Positions 16,707 to 25,884 are shown, counted from the stretch's first letter. The stretch: DNA of 64,000 bases from E44-bin32 sp034430595 (GCA_034430595.1 DAOUEL010000078.1:186001-250000), one strand, 5' to 3'. Notes: generated by a model from the letters alone, not told the origin. Program-made: numbers and translations.

Positions 16707-19700
16707 ATGGCGAAGAAGAAAGTTAAGCGCGAGCTGGTACCGTACGATGGTAACAGTGCTGCCGCGCATGTCGCCTATGCAACCAACGAAGTGATCGCGA
16801 TTTACCCGATTACACCTTCATCTCCCATGGGTGAGATCGCGGACGAAAAAGCCGCCAACGGCGAGCCGAACATCTGGGGCATGGTTCCAAACGTGACCGA
16901 GATGCAGGCAGAAGGCGGAGCGGCCGGCGCCGTCCATGGTGCGCTGACAACCGGTGCGCTGACTACGACCTTCACCGCCTCCCAGGGCTTGCTGCTGATG
17001 ATCCCGAACATGTTCAAGATCGCCGGCGAGTTAACGTCGGCGGTGTTCCACATTGCGGCCCGCTCGATCGCTGCTCAGGCCCTCTCGATCTTCGGGGATC
17101 ACTCGGACGTGATGGCCGCCCGCACTACCGGCTGGGGGATGTTGGCCTCCAACAACCCGCAGGAAGTGATGGACATGGCGCTGATCGCCCAGGCCAGCAC
17201 GTTGAAAGCGCGGCTCCCATTCCTGCACTTTTTCGACGGTTTCCGGACGTCCCACGAAATTCAGATGATCGAAGAATTGACCCAAGATGATATGCGGGCC
17301 ATGATCGATGATGATGACGTCATCGCCCACCGCCTGCGCGGCCTCTCACCTGACCGGCCGGCTGTGCGTGGTACGGCGCAGAACCCGGATGTCTTCTTTG
17401 CCGCCCGTGAAACCGTTAACCCATATTATGAGAAAGCACCGGCTATCGTCCAGGATGCTATGGATCGCTTTGCCAAGGTGGTCGGTCGGAAGTATCACCT
17501 GTTCGACTACGTGGGTGCTCCGGATGCTGAGCGAGTTGTTATCCTGATGGGGTCGGGCGCAGACACGGTGCATGAGGTCGTGGACCACCTGTCGGCTCAG
17601 GGCGAGAAAGTGGGCATGATCAAAGTTCGCCTGTACCGCCCATTTGATGGAAGTGCGCTGATTGCAGCCCTCCCGGCAAGCGTGCGCAAGATCGCCGTTC
17701 TCGACCGAACAAAAGAGCCGGGGGCTTCTGGAGAACCACTGTATCTCGACGTTCAAAATGCGATCGCCGAAGCCGTGTCAAGCGGGAAATTGGCTGTAAA
17801 GGATATGCCGGTCGTCGTCGGCGGGCGCTACGGCCTGGGTTCGAGCGAATTCAACCCGGGCATGGTGAGGTCGGTTTACGACAACCTGGCCGAGAAACAG
17901 CCCCGCAACCACTTCACGGTTGGAATCCACGATGACCTGGCAGGCACCAACCTGCCCTGGGATGACGACTACGAGTCCCAACCTGAGGGTGTCCACCGGG
18001 CGATGTTCTATGGTCTCGGAGGTGATGGGACGGTCGGTGCGAACAAGAATTCGATTAAGATCGTCGGCAAGGCGACCGATTTCTACGCTCAAGGGTATTT
18101 CCAGTACGACTCGAAGAAATCGGGCCAGATGACAATTTCGCACCTGCGGTTCAGCCCCAATCCCATCCGCAGCAGCTACCTGCTCAAGCGGGCGGAGTTC
18201 CTGGCCTGCCACGCCTTCCCGTTCCTCGAGCGCTACGACATCATCAGCCACCTGAAGCAAGGTGGGACCTTCCTGCTCAACAGCCCCTATCCACCAGAAG
18301 AAATCTGGGAGCAGCTCCCCTTCGAGGTGCAGCAGGGCTTGATCGAAAAGCAGGCTGAGTTCTATGTGCTCGACGCCTATTCCCTGGCCCGCTCGCTGGG
18401 CCTGGGTGGACGCATCAACATCATCATGCAGGCCGCGTTCTTCGCCATCTCCGGCGTGCTGCCGAAGGAAGAAGCGATGAAGATGGTATCGCTTGCGGTG
18501 GAAGACACCTACGGCGACAAGGGCCAGTCTGTGGTCGATATGAACATCAAGGCCGCGGATCTGGCGGTGGAGCGCATCCACCGCATCGAACTGCCGGCCA
18601 AGCCAAGCTCTGATCTTCACATGCGGCTGCCCGTACCGGCAGATGCGCCGGAATTCGTGCAACAGGTTACCGGGATGATGATCGCCGGCAAGGGCGGGCA
18701 GATTCCGGTCTCATACCTGCCGAACGACGGAACATACCCGGTTGGTACGACTCACTACGAGAAACGAAACATCGCGCTCGAGATCCCGGTCTGGGATCCT
18801 GAGGTCTGCATCCAGTGCAACCAGTGCGCCTTCGTCTGCCCGCACGCGACGATCCGGCCCAAAATCTACTCGGCTGAATTCGCCAGCGGCGATGCACCGG
18901 CTGGATGGCAAGCGGTGCCGGCCAAGGGCCGCGGCATGGATGGCATGCTCTACACACTGCAGGTCGCCCCGGAGGACTGCACCGGCTGCGGGACCTGTGT
19001 TTACATATGTCCGGCCTTCGCCAAGGATGAGAAAGGCAACAAGACCGAACGCAGGGCGATCAATATGGAAGCGCAAACACCGCTGCGCGAACAGGAAGTC
19101 GCCAAGTGGGAGTACTTCCTCTCGATCCCCGATACCGATCCGGAGCTGGTAAACCGCTTCACAACCAAGGGTTCACAGCTCATCCGGCCGCTGTTCGAGT
19201 TCTCCGGAGCATGCGCCGGCTGCGGCGAGACGCCCTACGTCAAGCTGCTCACCCAGCTCTACGGCGACCGGCTGCTGATTGCAAATGCCACCGGGTGTTC
19301 CTCGATCTACGGCGGCAACCTGCCCACCACACCCTATGCCCCCCGCCCGGATGGGCGCGGGCCGGCGTGGTCGAATTCGCTCTTCGAGGATAACGCCGAG
19401 TTCGGCATGGGCATGCGGTTGACCGTGGACAAGCTATCGATCAATGCCCGCCAACAGCTGACCGGGTTGAAGCTGAACGGAAAAAGCGCACTGGCGAAGG
19501 AAATCCTGGGCGCAAGCCTGGATACGCCGGAAGCGATCGAAGCCCAGCGAACACGGGTTGAGGAATTGAAAGCCTACCTCGCAGAAAGCACGGATCCGGC
19601 CGCGGCTCAGATGGTGAGCCTGGCGGATTTCCTGGTGCCGAAATCAGTCTGGATCGTGGGCGGGGATGGCTGGGCGTACGACATCGGCTACGGTGGCCTG

Positions 19701-20288
19701 GATCACGTCCTGGCTTCTGGGCGCAACGTCAACGTGCTCGTGCTCGACACCGGGGTTTACTCCAACACCGGCGGGCAGGCCTCGAAGGCGACCCCGCGCG
19801 CCGCTGTGGCGAAGTTTGCTGCAGCTGGAAAGAACATGCCGAAGAAGGATCTCGGGTCGATCGCCATGTCGTATGGCAACATCTACGTCGCCCAGGTGGC
19901 CTATGGAGCGAATATGACCCAGCTGGTGAAGGCCCTCCAGGAGGCCGAAGCTTACGAGGGTCCATCGCTGATCATCGCCTACAGCCACTGTATAGCGCAT
20001 GGGATCGACATGACCACCGCAACCGATCTGCACAAGGATGCCGAGCAATGCGGTTTCTGGCCGCTCTTCCGCTTCGACCCACGCCTGTCGCTGGAGGGAA
20101 AGAACCCGCTGCAGCTCGATTCCCGCCCGCCGACGGAGGACGTAAGCGAGTTTGCTTACAAGCAGAACCGCTTCCGTTCGCTGCGGGCATCGGATCCGGA
20201 CCGGGCCGAGATGCTGCTGGAAGCCCTGCGCAGCGATGTCATCGCCCGCTGGAAGTTCTATGAACAGATGGCGAACCTGGATCTGTAA
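16707..20288 (+). CDS. nifJ: Pyruvate:ferredoxin (flavodoxin) oxidoreductase
   Basis: 1,193 residues, the standard size for the single-chain enzyme. It decarboxylates pyruvate with CoA to acetyl-CoA and CO2 and reduces ferredoxin, a strict sign of anaerobic or microaerobic metabolism. TPPs in order: AYPITPSSPMGE near residue 35 (domain I with CoA/pyruvate contacts), a middle domain, two 4Fe-4S motifs in the ferredoxin domain (CIQCNQCAFVCPH about 700 and CTGCGTCVYICPA about 757), then the TPP domain with SGACAGCGETPY (Cys of the proximal cluster), GGDGWAYDIGYGG and DTGVYSNTGGQ. The start has AAAGGAG upstream. All cofactors look intact. Confidence 0.97.
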   Translation: MAKKKVKRELVPYDGNSAAAHVAYATNEVIAIYPITPSSPMGEIADEKAANGEPNIWGMVPNVTEMQAEGGAAGAVHGALTTGALTTTFTASQGLLLMIPNMFKIAGELTSAVFHIAARSIAAQALSIFGDHSDVMAARTTGWGMLASNNPQEVMDMALIAQASTLKARLPFLHFFDGFRTSHEIQMIEELTQDDMRAMIDDDDVIAHRLRGLSPDRPAVRGTAQNPDVFFAARETVNPYYEKAPAIVQDAMDRFAKVVGRKYHLFDYVGAPDAERVVILMGSGADTVHEVVDHLSAQGEKVGMIKVRLYRPFDGSALIAALPASVRKIAVLDRTKEPGASGEPLYLDVQNAIAEAVSSGKLAVKDMPVVVGGRYGLGSSEFNPGMVRSVYDNLAEKQPRNHFTVGIHDDLAGTNLPWDDDYESQPEGVHRAMFYGLGGDGTVGANKNSIKIVGKATDFYAQGYFQYDSKKSGQMTISHLRFSPNPIRSSYLLKRAEFLACHAFPFLERYDIISHLKQGGTFLLNSPYPPEEIWEQLPFEVQQGLIEKQAEFYVLDAYSLARSLGLGGRINIIMQAAFFAISGVLPKEEAMKMVSLAVEDTYGDKGQSVVDMNIKAADLAVERIHRIELPAKPSSDLHMRLPVPADAPEFVQQVTGMMIAGKGGQIPVSYLPNDGTYPVGTTHYEKRNIALEIPVWDPEVCIQCNQCAFVCPHATIRPKIYSAEFASGDAPAGWQAVPAKGRGMDGMLYTLQVAPEDCTGCGTCVYICPAFAKDEKGNKTERRAINMEAQTPLREQEVAKWEYFLSIPDTDPELVNRFTTKGSQLIRPLFEFSGACAGCGETPYVKLLTQLYGDRLLIANATGCSSIYGGNLPTTPYAPRPDGRGPAWSNSLFEDNAEFGMGMRLTVDKLSINARQQLTGLKLNGKSALAKEILGASLDTPEAIEAQRTRVEELKAYLAESTDPAAAQMVSLADFLVPKSVWIVGGDGWAYDIGYGGLDHVLASGRNVNVLVLDTGVYSNTGGQASKATPRAAVAKFAAAGKNMPKKDLGSIAMSYGNIYVAQVAYGANMTQLVKALQEAEAYEGPSLIIAYSHCIAHGIDMTTATDLHKDAEQCGFWPLFRFDPRLSLEGKNPLQLDSRPPTEDVSEFAYKQNRFRSLRASDPDRAEMLLEALRSDVIARWKFYEQMANLDL

Positions 20289-20315
20289 GTTTCAAATCAG
20301 GTATGGAAATTTCCG

Positions 20316-20342
20316 CAGGGGCACGGCGTAGCCGTGCCCCTG
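20316..20342. repeat. Dispersed palindromic element, copy 2
   Basis: CAGGGGCACGGC (20316-20327), loop GTA, and the complementary GCCGTGCCCCTG (20331-20342): a 12-bp stem with a three-base loop. It lies between the 3' ends of nifJ and the convergent lipoprotein gene. Its arms match copy 1 at 15465 in the CAGGGGCAC portion. There is no T tract, so it is not an ordinary terminator. Confidence 0.7.
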
Positions 20343-20347
20343 GATCG

Positions 20348-20950
20348 TTAACTGGAGAAGGAGCTCGTCGCAACCGGCAGGTTGAATTCCTCCTGCACCT
20401 GTCCTTCCACTATTGCCTCCAGGCGTGCAACCCGGCTGTTGGTACAGGAAAGATCGGCAAGGCACATGCGCTCGATTGCGGCCGCTGGAAAGATACGTTC
20501 GATGTCTTCGGCCATCAGGCTCCCATCGCGCGGCTGAGCGAATCCGGTGGCCATGTAGGTTGGTTTGCTTACACCTGGTAGGGAATCTTGCTCGTTCGAA
20601 AAGAGGTACACCATCAACGGGCCGCTGAAACCAGCCCCGACCTGCAGAATGCCCCGATCCGGGAAGAACTCCTCGCACAGCACCCAGACCCAGGCCTTGA
20701 CCGCGTTGCCGACCTGCTCGACCTCCAGCGTTTCGCTGGCGCAGTAGACCTGTCCACCCTGGACCGGTTCAACCAGGAAGGCCGCCAGGTAGCCATCCAC
20801 TGCTTTGGTCAGATCACGATCCAACCCTGGCCACTCTGCGGGAAGCGTGCCGCAGGCGGCCGAGCCGGCGGTGAGCAGAAGCAGAGCCGCAGGTACGACC
20901 CAACGGACTTTGAGGTTCTTCCGCAAACAGGAAGTCCGTCGCACCAGCAC
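20348..20950 (-). CDS. Hypothetical lipoprotein
   Basis: About 200 residues from the GTG at 20950 (a second GTG at 20944 is equally possible). The frame is open much further upstream but there it lies antisense-free inside the thioesterase gene, so the shorter start is right. A hydrophobic signal (WVVPAALLLLTAG) ends in the lipobox GSAAC, making it an exported lipoprotein anchored at the membrane. The mature part has four or more Cys (YCASE, LCEEF, RMCLADLSC), suggesting disulphides. No known domain recognised. It is transcribed with the thioesterase gene upstream, 5 bases away. Confidence 0.7.
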   Translation of the reverse strand: MLVRRTSCLRKNLKVRWVVPAALLLLTAGSAACGTLPAEWPGLDRDLTKAVDGYLAAFLVEPVQGGQVYCASETLEVEQVGNAVKAWVWVLCEEFFPDRGILQVGAGFSGPLMVYLFSNEQDSLPGVSKPTYMATGFAQPRDGSLMAEDIERIFPAAAIERMCLADLSCTNSRVARLEAIVEGQVQEEFNLPVATSSFSS

Positions 20951-20955
20951 GCTTC

Positions 20956-21834
20956 CTATTCCCCGGACGCGATATTCGGTCCGATGATCTTGTGGAAGGT
21001 GGGCGGAAAGCGCGTTGGCCGGCCGCTCTCGAGGTCGATCAACGCCCACAGGGTGGCCACCTGGGCCAGCAGATCGCCGTCGGCGGCGCGGTGCAGCGCG
21101 TAGTAGCGCGTGGCAGAGGTGTGGCGCACGTTGAAGAGCCATGTGCGAATCTCAAGCTGATCCTCGAGTAGAACAGGTTGGAGATACTGGATGTGGTGTT
21201 TGCGAGCGACGAAAGCCAGGCCTTGGCCCCACTGCTCAAACGACCAACCGAAATGACCCGCCAGCTGAACGGCGCAGTCCTCGACGTAGGAGAGGTAGGC
21301 TGCGTTGTTCAGGTGCTGCATTTCATCGATGTCGCGCCACTCGACATGCCGCGCCAGCTGGAACACGTCGGCCGGTGGTGGTGGAACTTCTGGAAAGGGT
21401 GTGCGGGTGTAGCTGGGCGCCCGCTCGCTTCCCGGAAAATACGCCGCATGGATGTTAAGTGGGATCACCGTCGGCCGGTTGGTTTCACGGTTGAGAAAGA
21501 CCCAATCCGTCCAGGCCTGTGCGACAGTTTCGTCCGAAGTAGGCCGGGTGAAGGTATATCGACGCCGGGCCATGGTGCGGCGAAAACCCTCGTTCCAGGT
21601 TGTTACGGCGATCGTTTCCTCCGCTTTTAGCGGGAGGTGGTACTCGATCCCGGTTTCCCGGATGAGCCAGAAATGCCCCATCGCCTCATACTCGGCCTGG
21701 CCGAGACCGGCATCGGCCGAGGCGCGAAAGGCCGCCTCCTGCATGTAGCGCAGGTAGACGGCGTTGTTTAAATGGCCGTAGGCATCGCATTCGTCATGCC
21801 GGACAGTGAAATGTGTGGTGAAAGTATGTGGCAT
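20956..21834 (-). CDS. Double-hotdog acyl thioesterase
   Basis: 292 residues made of two 4HBT hotdog domains. The first opens with VRHDECDAYGHLNNAVYLRY (about 10-29) and the second with WRDIDEMQHLNNAAYLSY (about 168-185), both showing the D-x3-GH/QH-LNN-x2-Y active-site pattern. Fused tandem hotdogs are characteristic of acyl-ACP thioesterase-like enzymes that release fatty acids from ACP or CoA. It lies just behind an epimerase/reductase and a serine-palmitoyltransferase-like gene on the same strand, so a lipid role is plausible. Chain-length preference cannot be read. Confidence 0.85.
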   Translation of the reverse strand: MPHTFTTHFTVRHDECDAYGHLNNAVYLRYMQEAAFRASADAGLGQAEYEAMGHFWLIRETGIEYHLPLKAEETIAVTTWNEGFRRTMARRRYTFTRPTSDETVAQAWTDWVFLNRETNRPTVIPLNIHAAYFPGSERAPSYTRTPFPEVPPPPADVFQLARHVEWRDIDEMQHLNNAAYLSYVEDCAVQLAGHFGWSFEQWGQGLAFVARKHHIQYLQPVLLEDQLEIRTWLFNVRHTSATRYYALHRAADGDLLAQVATLWALIDLESGRPTRFPPTFHKIIGPNIASGE

Positions 21835-21905
21835 GGTCCTTCCCGGCTGTATGCTTGGTTTAGGTGTTCGGAGGAACAGTGCCCGTGGTCAAAGGCTTCA
21901 CTCTG

Positions 21906-22886
21906 TTAAAGCGCGCCTTGCTCCCGGTACCAAGTATAAGTTTCTTCGGCCGCCTGGTGAAAGTCCCGGCTGGGATGAAAGCCGAGTTCATCGACCGCCT
22001 TGCTGGTGCCGTACCACAGATAGTAGCGGCTCATGCGCAGCTGGTTCCCATTGAGCGGCAGAGGCAGGATGTTTGAGAGCAAGTCGACCGCCGCCGCCGC
22101 AGGTGAAACGAGCACAGTTGGCAGGTGCAGCCAGGGTTTCCGTCGGCCGGCGATCTCCGTCAACCCGTTGAATATCTGCTCCCAGGTGAAATTCTCGCCG
22201 GCTAGCAGGTAGCGCTGCCCGCTGCGCCCGGAGCGCAGGGCGGCGAGATGCCCGTCGGCGACATCGTCGATATGGATGATATTCGTCCCGCCATCGACCC
22301 ATAGGAAGGCCTGCCCGCGTGCGGCGGCGATCACCAGCGAGCCGCTGATCTGGTTCAGGTCGCCTGGGCCGAGCACGATGCTCGGGTTGACGACTACGAC
22401 CTCCAATCCATGCTCGGCAAATTCCAACGCCGCCAATTCAGACTGGCGTTTTGCGTAGCCGTACGGAAAGCGTTTCGGTGGAAGGTTGAATTCATGGTTC
22501 TCGTCGAGCAGCTCGCCGTCATCTGGCACACCGAGAGCGGAAGAGGAACTGGTCAGCACGACCTTTTCCACACCAGCATTCGCGGCTGCCTGGAGCACAT
22601 TGCGTGTGCCGGCGATGGCCGCATCGATCACATGCTCTGGATGGCGCCAGTAGTCAGATTGAGCTGCGGTGTGAAAAACCCAGCGCACGCCGTGAAGCGC
22701 CGGGTTCAGCGTATCTGGCTGGAGAATATCACCCTGGTGGAGCTCGACCTTCAGGCCATTCAGTGCTTGCAGCGAAGATTGCGGGCGGTGCAGCGCTCGA
22801 ACGGCGATCCCCTCCGCGAGCAGCCTGCGGCAGACGGCCGAGCCGAGAAAGCCCGTGCCGCCGGTGACCAGAGCCAGGTCAGTCAA
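21906..22886 (-). CDS. NAD-dependent epimerase/dehydratase or ketone reductase (extended SDR)
   Basis: 326 residues. TGGTGFLGSAVCRR (about 8-21) is the Rossmann loop, HTAAQSDYW the second element, SSSSALG the catalytic Ser region and YGYAKRQSE the YxxxK catalytic pair, all intact. It resembles dihydroflavonol-reductase/HpnA-like proteins. Related SDR proteins serve as ceramide reductase in bacterial sphingolipid synthesis, which fits the neighbour: its start overlaps by 8 bases the end of a serine-palmitoyltransferase-like gene. That role is inference; a sugar substrate is also possible. Confidence 0.82.
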   Translation of the reverse strand: MTDLALVTGGTGFLGSAVCRRLLAEGIAVRALHRPQSSLQALNGLKVELHQGDILQPDTLNPALHGVRWVFHTAAQSDYWRHPEHVIDAAIAGTRNVLQAAANAGVEKVVLTSSSSALGVPDDGELLDENHEFNLPPKRFPYGYAKRQSELAALEFAEHGLEVVVVNPSIVLGPGDLNQISGSLVIAAARGQAFLWVDGGTNIIHIDDVADGHLAALRSGRSGQRYLLAGENFTWEQIFNGLTEIAGRRKPWLHLPTVLVSPAAAAVDLLSNILPLPLNGNQLRMSRYYLWYGTSKAVDELGFHPSRDFHQAAEETYTWYREQGAL

Positions 22887-24060
22887 TCAGGTTCAGCTCC
22901 CGTCCCACCTCGCCGAAGATGTTCAGCGCCTGGTCGATCTGTTCATCGGTGTGCGTGGCCATATAGCTCGTGCGCAGCAGGCAGCGTCCTTCCGGGACAC
23001 CGGGTGGGACGAAGGCGTTGGTGTAGACGCCGGCGTCGTAAAGCCCTTTCCACGCGCCCAGCGCCGGCTCCATCTCGCCAATGATGACCGGGATGATGGG
23101 CGACACGCTGTCGCCGGTGTCGAATCCCATGTCCTTCAAGCCCGACCGCATTCGTTCGGTCACTTCCCACAGGCGGTCGACGCGCTCGGGTTCATTCTCC
23201 ATGATGTCAAGTGCGGCTAGCGCCGCGGCGACGTTGGAGGCCGGCATGGCGGCGCTGAAGATGAAGGCCCGGGCGTTGTGCTGGATGTAGTGGATGATGT
23301 TCTCGTCACCGGCGATAAACCCGCCCAGCGAGGCGAAGGACTTGCTGAAAGTGCCCATGATCAAATCGACGCCTTCCGTGACGCCGAAGTGAGCGGAGGT
23401 GCCGCGCCCGCGCGCCATCACGCCCAGACCGTGCGCGTCGTCGACCATCAGGCGCGCCCCGTGCCGGCGGCAGACTTCGATCATCTCCGGCAGCGGCGCC
23501 AGATCGCCGCCCGTGCTGTATAAGCCATCGACGACGACCAGCGCGCCGCTGTCCTCATCCACGCCTTCCAGCACACGCTCGAGGTGCTGCATGTCGTTGT
23601 GCGCAAAGCGGCGCAGATCGCCCATGGCGAGCATCGCGCCGTCGATGATGCTGGCGTGGTCTTCCTTGTCGGTGACGACCACGTCGCCGCGCCCGACCAG
23701 GCAGGAGATCGTACCCAGGTTGACCTGGAAACCGGTGCTGAAGACGAGCGCCGCTTCCTTGCCGACGTAATTCGCCAGCCGGCGCTCGAGTTCGAGGTGC
23801 AGCTCGAGCGTGCCGTTCTGCAGGCGCGAGCCGGTGCAGCTTGTACCGTACTTCTTCGTCGCCTCGATCGCCGCTTCGCGCACGCGCGGATCGGTGGTCA
23901 GACCGAGGTAGTTGTTGGAGCCGAGCATGAGCACGCGGTGGCCATCGATCACGGCCTCCGTACCTTCGCTGTTTTCAAGGGGAAGAAAGTATGGATAAAG
24001 ACCGGAGGCAATTGCCATGCGGGCAATGACGTAGCTTTCGCACTTCTCGAAAATATCCAT
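22879..24060 (-). CDS. PLP-dependent alpha-oxoamine synthase, serine palmitoyltransferase-like
   Basis: 393 residues from the ATG at 24060; the frame is open upstream but AGGA with 9-base spacing and family length support this start. It joins an amino acid to an acyl-thioester. PLP ligands seen are H135 (KEDHASIIDG), D207/H210 (VDDAHG) and the Schiff-base K240 (GTFSKSF). Stretches such as LYPYF, CTGSRLQNGTL and ATHTDEQID are closer, from memory, to Bacteroides-type serine palmitoyltransferases than to biotin enzyme BioF. Other members (glycine C-acetyltransferase, BioF) cannot be excluded. No bio or tdh genes adjoin; a reductase and thioesterase do. Confidence 0.8.
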   Translation of the reverse strand: MDIFEKCESYVIARMAIASGLYPYFLPLENSEGTEAVIDGHRVLMLGSNNYLGLTTDPRVREAAIEATKKYGTSCTGSRLQNGTLELHLELERRLANYVGKEAALVFSTGFQVNLGTISCLVGRGDVVVTDKEDHASIIDGAMLAMGDLRRFAHNDMQHLERVLEGVDEDSGALVVVDGLYSTGGDLAPLPEMIEVCRRHGARLMVDDAHGLGVMARGRGTSAHFGVTEGVDLIMGTFSKSFASLGGFIAGDENIIHYIQHNARAFIFSAAMPASNVAAALAALDIMENEPERVDRLWEVTERMRSGLKDMGFDTGDSVSPIIPVIIGEMEPALGAWKGLYDAGVYTNAFVPPGVPEGRCLLRTSYMATHTDEQIDQALNIFGEVGRELNLID

Positions 24061-24255
24061 CTGCGCACATCCTTTCGATTCGACCTGCTGCCCGTGATAA
24101 CACCCGACGCTGGTGGTCGAGGTGCGAAAGGCGCTGAATGAGGTTGACGGTTTGCGAGTTATCAGGCCGGTATCAACGATGAATTTTAGCAGGATAAATG
24201 CAGCGTGCTCGAATGTCAAACCAGACTTTGCCCGGAAGCCTGGTGTTTGCTCTGC

Positions 24256-24283
24256 TTGACTCGCCTCGTCGGGGCGCTATAAT
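24256..24283 (+). promoter_or_regulatory. Promoter of the serS T-box leader
   Basis: TTGACT (24256-24261), a 16-base spacer and a perfect TATAAT (24278-24283). Transcription should start near 24290, giving a leader of about 300 bases before serS. Confidence 0.85.
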
Positions 24284-24289
24284 GCCTTA

Positions 24290-24532
24290 ACCACATCGGG
24301 TGCTTGCACCCAGGAAAGACTAGCGCGAAGAGCAGTAGCTTCAGGACGGCAGCCCAGAGAGCTGCCGGACGGTGGGAAGGCAGCGTGCTGTCCGGAGCGA
24401 ATCCACTTCGCCGGCTGGGAACAGCCAGTCGCCCCTGCAGGGGCAGAGCGATCTGCCGTAAGGGTGGCCGGGAAGGCCCGTTATCGCCGAAGAGGCCGCT
24501 TATGCGGCGAATGCAGGTGGCACCACGAGCAC
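24290..24532 (+). promoter_or_regulatory. T-box riboswitch controlling serS (specifier UCC, serine)
   Basis: The T-box sequence AGGTGGCACCACGAG is at 24515-24529; its TGGC (24518-24521) would pair with the GCCA end of tRNA-Ser, whose discriminator base is G. In the stem I part, CAGAGAG and GGTGGGAA elements are followed by GCGAATCCACTTCGC, where the codon after GAA, TCC at 24402-24404, is the specifier. UCC is serine, matching the downstream gene. Uncharged tRNA-Ser binding would form the antiterminator and let transcription enter serS. Confidence 0.93.
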
Positions 24533-24562
24533 GCCTCCTCGTCCTGCGATGAGGAGGCTTTT
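24533..24562 (+). terminator. T-box-controlled terminator
   Basis: GCCTCCTC (24533-24540) pairs with GAGGAGGC (24551-24558) and is followed by TTTT. The stem competes with the T-box antiterminator that ends just before it. Confidence 0.88.
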
Positions 24563-24591
24563 CTTATTCCAGGCAAGCCGGGAGGTTCAGC

Positions 24592-25884
24592 ATGATAGAT
24601 ATCCGCATCATTCGCGAGCATCCGGATCAGGTCAAAGAGGCGATGGCCGCCCTCCAGGCCGAGGCGCCGATCGATGAAATCCTTGCGTACGACGTCCGCC
24701 GGAGAGAGATCCTGCAGGAGCTGGAGGACCTGCGCCACGAGCGCAACGTCACCTCGAAGGAGATCGGCTCGCTCAAGGATGAGGGGAAACGCGCGGCGCT
24801 GATCGAGCAGATGGGCGATGTGAACCAGCGCATCAAGGACTTGGAGGAGACGCTGCGCGGGGTCGATGGGCAGCTCGAACAGGCGATGTACCTGGTGCCC
24901 AACCTGCCGCATGCGAGCGTCCCGGTCGGCGCCGACGAAAGTGAAAACGTCGTCGTACGCCAGGAGGGCGAGCCCCGCACAGAGGCTGAATTTGGCTTTC
25001 AACCCCTGCCGCACTGGGACCTGGGACCGGCGCTGGGCATCATCGATTTCGAGCGCGGCGTGAAGCTCTCCGGCAGCCGGTTCTATGTCATGTTCGGCCC
25101 CGGCGCGCGGCTGGAACGAGCGCTGATCAACTGGATGCTCGACCTGCACACCGGGCAGCACGGCTACACCGAGGTCTATCCCCCGGCCATGGTGCGGGAA
25201 GAGTGCATGTGGGGCGCCGGCCAGCTGCCGAAGTTCCGCGACAACATCTACCATGATGCGGAGGAGGATCTGTGGTGGATCGGCACGGCCGAGATTCCGC
25301 TCACTAACCTGCATCGGGACGAAATCCTTGAGCTCGAAGACCTGCCCCGTAAGTACGTGGCCTACACACCCTGTTTCCGGCGTGAGAAGTTCTCCGCCGG
25401 ACGTGACGTGCGCGGCATCAAGCGTGGCCACCAGTTCGATAAGGTCGAAATGTATCACTTCACCACGCCCGAGGGCTCGTACGACGAATTGGAGCAGCTG
25501 GTTTCAAACGCCGAGGACGTATGCCGGGCGCTCGAGATTCCACACCGGGTGATCCAGATGGTCACCGGCGACCTGGGTTTTGTCGCGGCCAAGAAGTACG
25601 ACATCGAGATGTGGGCGCCGGGCAGCGGCGAATGGCTCGAGGTCAGTTCGTGCAGCAATTGTGAGACCTTCCAGGCCCGCCGGGCGAACGTCCGCTACCG
25701 TCCGGAACCAGACGCCCGGCCAGATTTCGTGCACACATTGAACGGGTCCGGGCTGGCGCTGCCGCGTACCGTGATCGCGGTGCTCGAAAATTACCAGCAG
25801 GCCGATGGCAGCGTGGTCATCCCCGACGTCCTGCGCCCGTATATGGGTGGGCTGGAGCGTATCCCTTCAGGATCGGAGCAATGA
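24592..25884 (+). CDS. serS: Seryl-tRNA synthetase
   Basis: 430 residues, standard size. An N-terminal helical arm (about 30-100: ELEDLRHERNVTSKEIGSL...) is the coiled coil that grips the long variable arm of tRNA-Ser. The class II catalytic core follows: motif 2 PCFRREKFSAGRDVRGIKRGHQFDKVEM (about 261-288) and motif 3 NGSGLALPRTVIAVLENYQ (about 384-402), complete with conserved Arg residues. It charges serine onto tRNA-Ser (and tRNA-Sec). Expression is set by the T-box leader upstream. The DUF456 gene overlaps its stop. Confidence 0.98.
   Translation: MIDIRIIREHPDQVKEAMAALQAEAPIDEILAYDVRRREILQELEDLRHERNVTSKEIGSLKDEGKRAALIEQMGDVNQRIKDLEETLRGVDGQLEQAMYLVPNLPHASVPVGADESENVVVRQEGEPRTEAEFGFQPLPHWDLGPALGIIDFERGVKLSGSRFYVMFGPGARLERALINWMLDLHTGQHGYTEVYPPAMVREECMWGAGQLPKFRDNIYHDAEEDLWWIGTAEIPLTNLHRDEILELEDLPRKYVAYTPCFRREKFSAGRDVRGIKRGHQFDKVEMYHFTTPEGSYDELEQLVSNAEDVCRALEIPHRVIQMVTGDLGFVAAKKYDIEMWAPGSGEWLEVSSCSNCETFQARRANVRYRPEPDARPDFVHTLNGSGLALPRTVIAVLENYQQADGSVVIPDVLRPYMGGLERIPSGSEQ

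Noticed and set aside
17778..18662. A 294-codon open frame on the minus strand inside nifJ
   Set aside because: Its translation is low-complexity in His, Asp, Arg and Gln and lies wholly antisense to conserved nifJ domains; no ribosome site. A typical shadow in G+C-rich coding DNA.
20951..21142. Upstream extension of the lipoprotein gene
   Set aside because: The frame is open to 21142 but reads Arg-rich nonsense inside the thioesterase gene; the lipobox signal places the start at 20950 or 20944.
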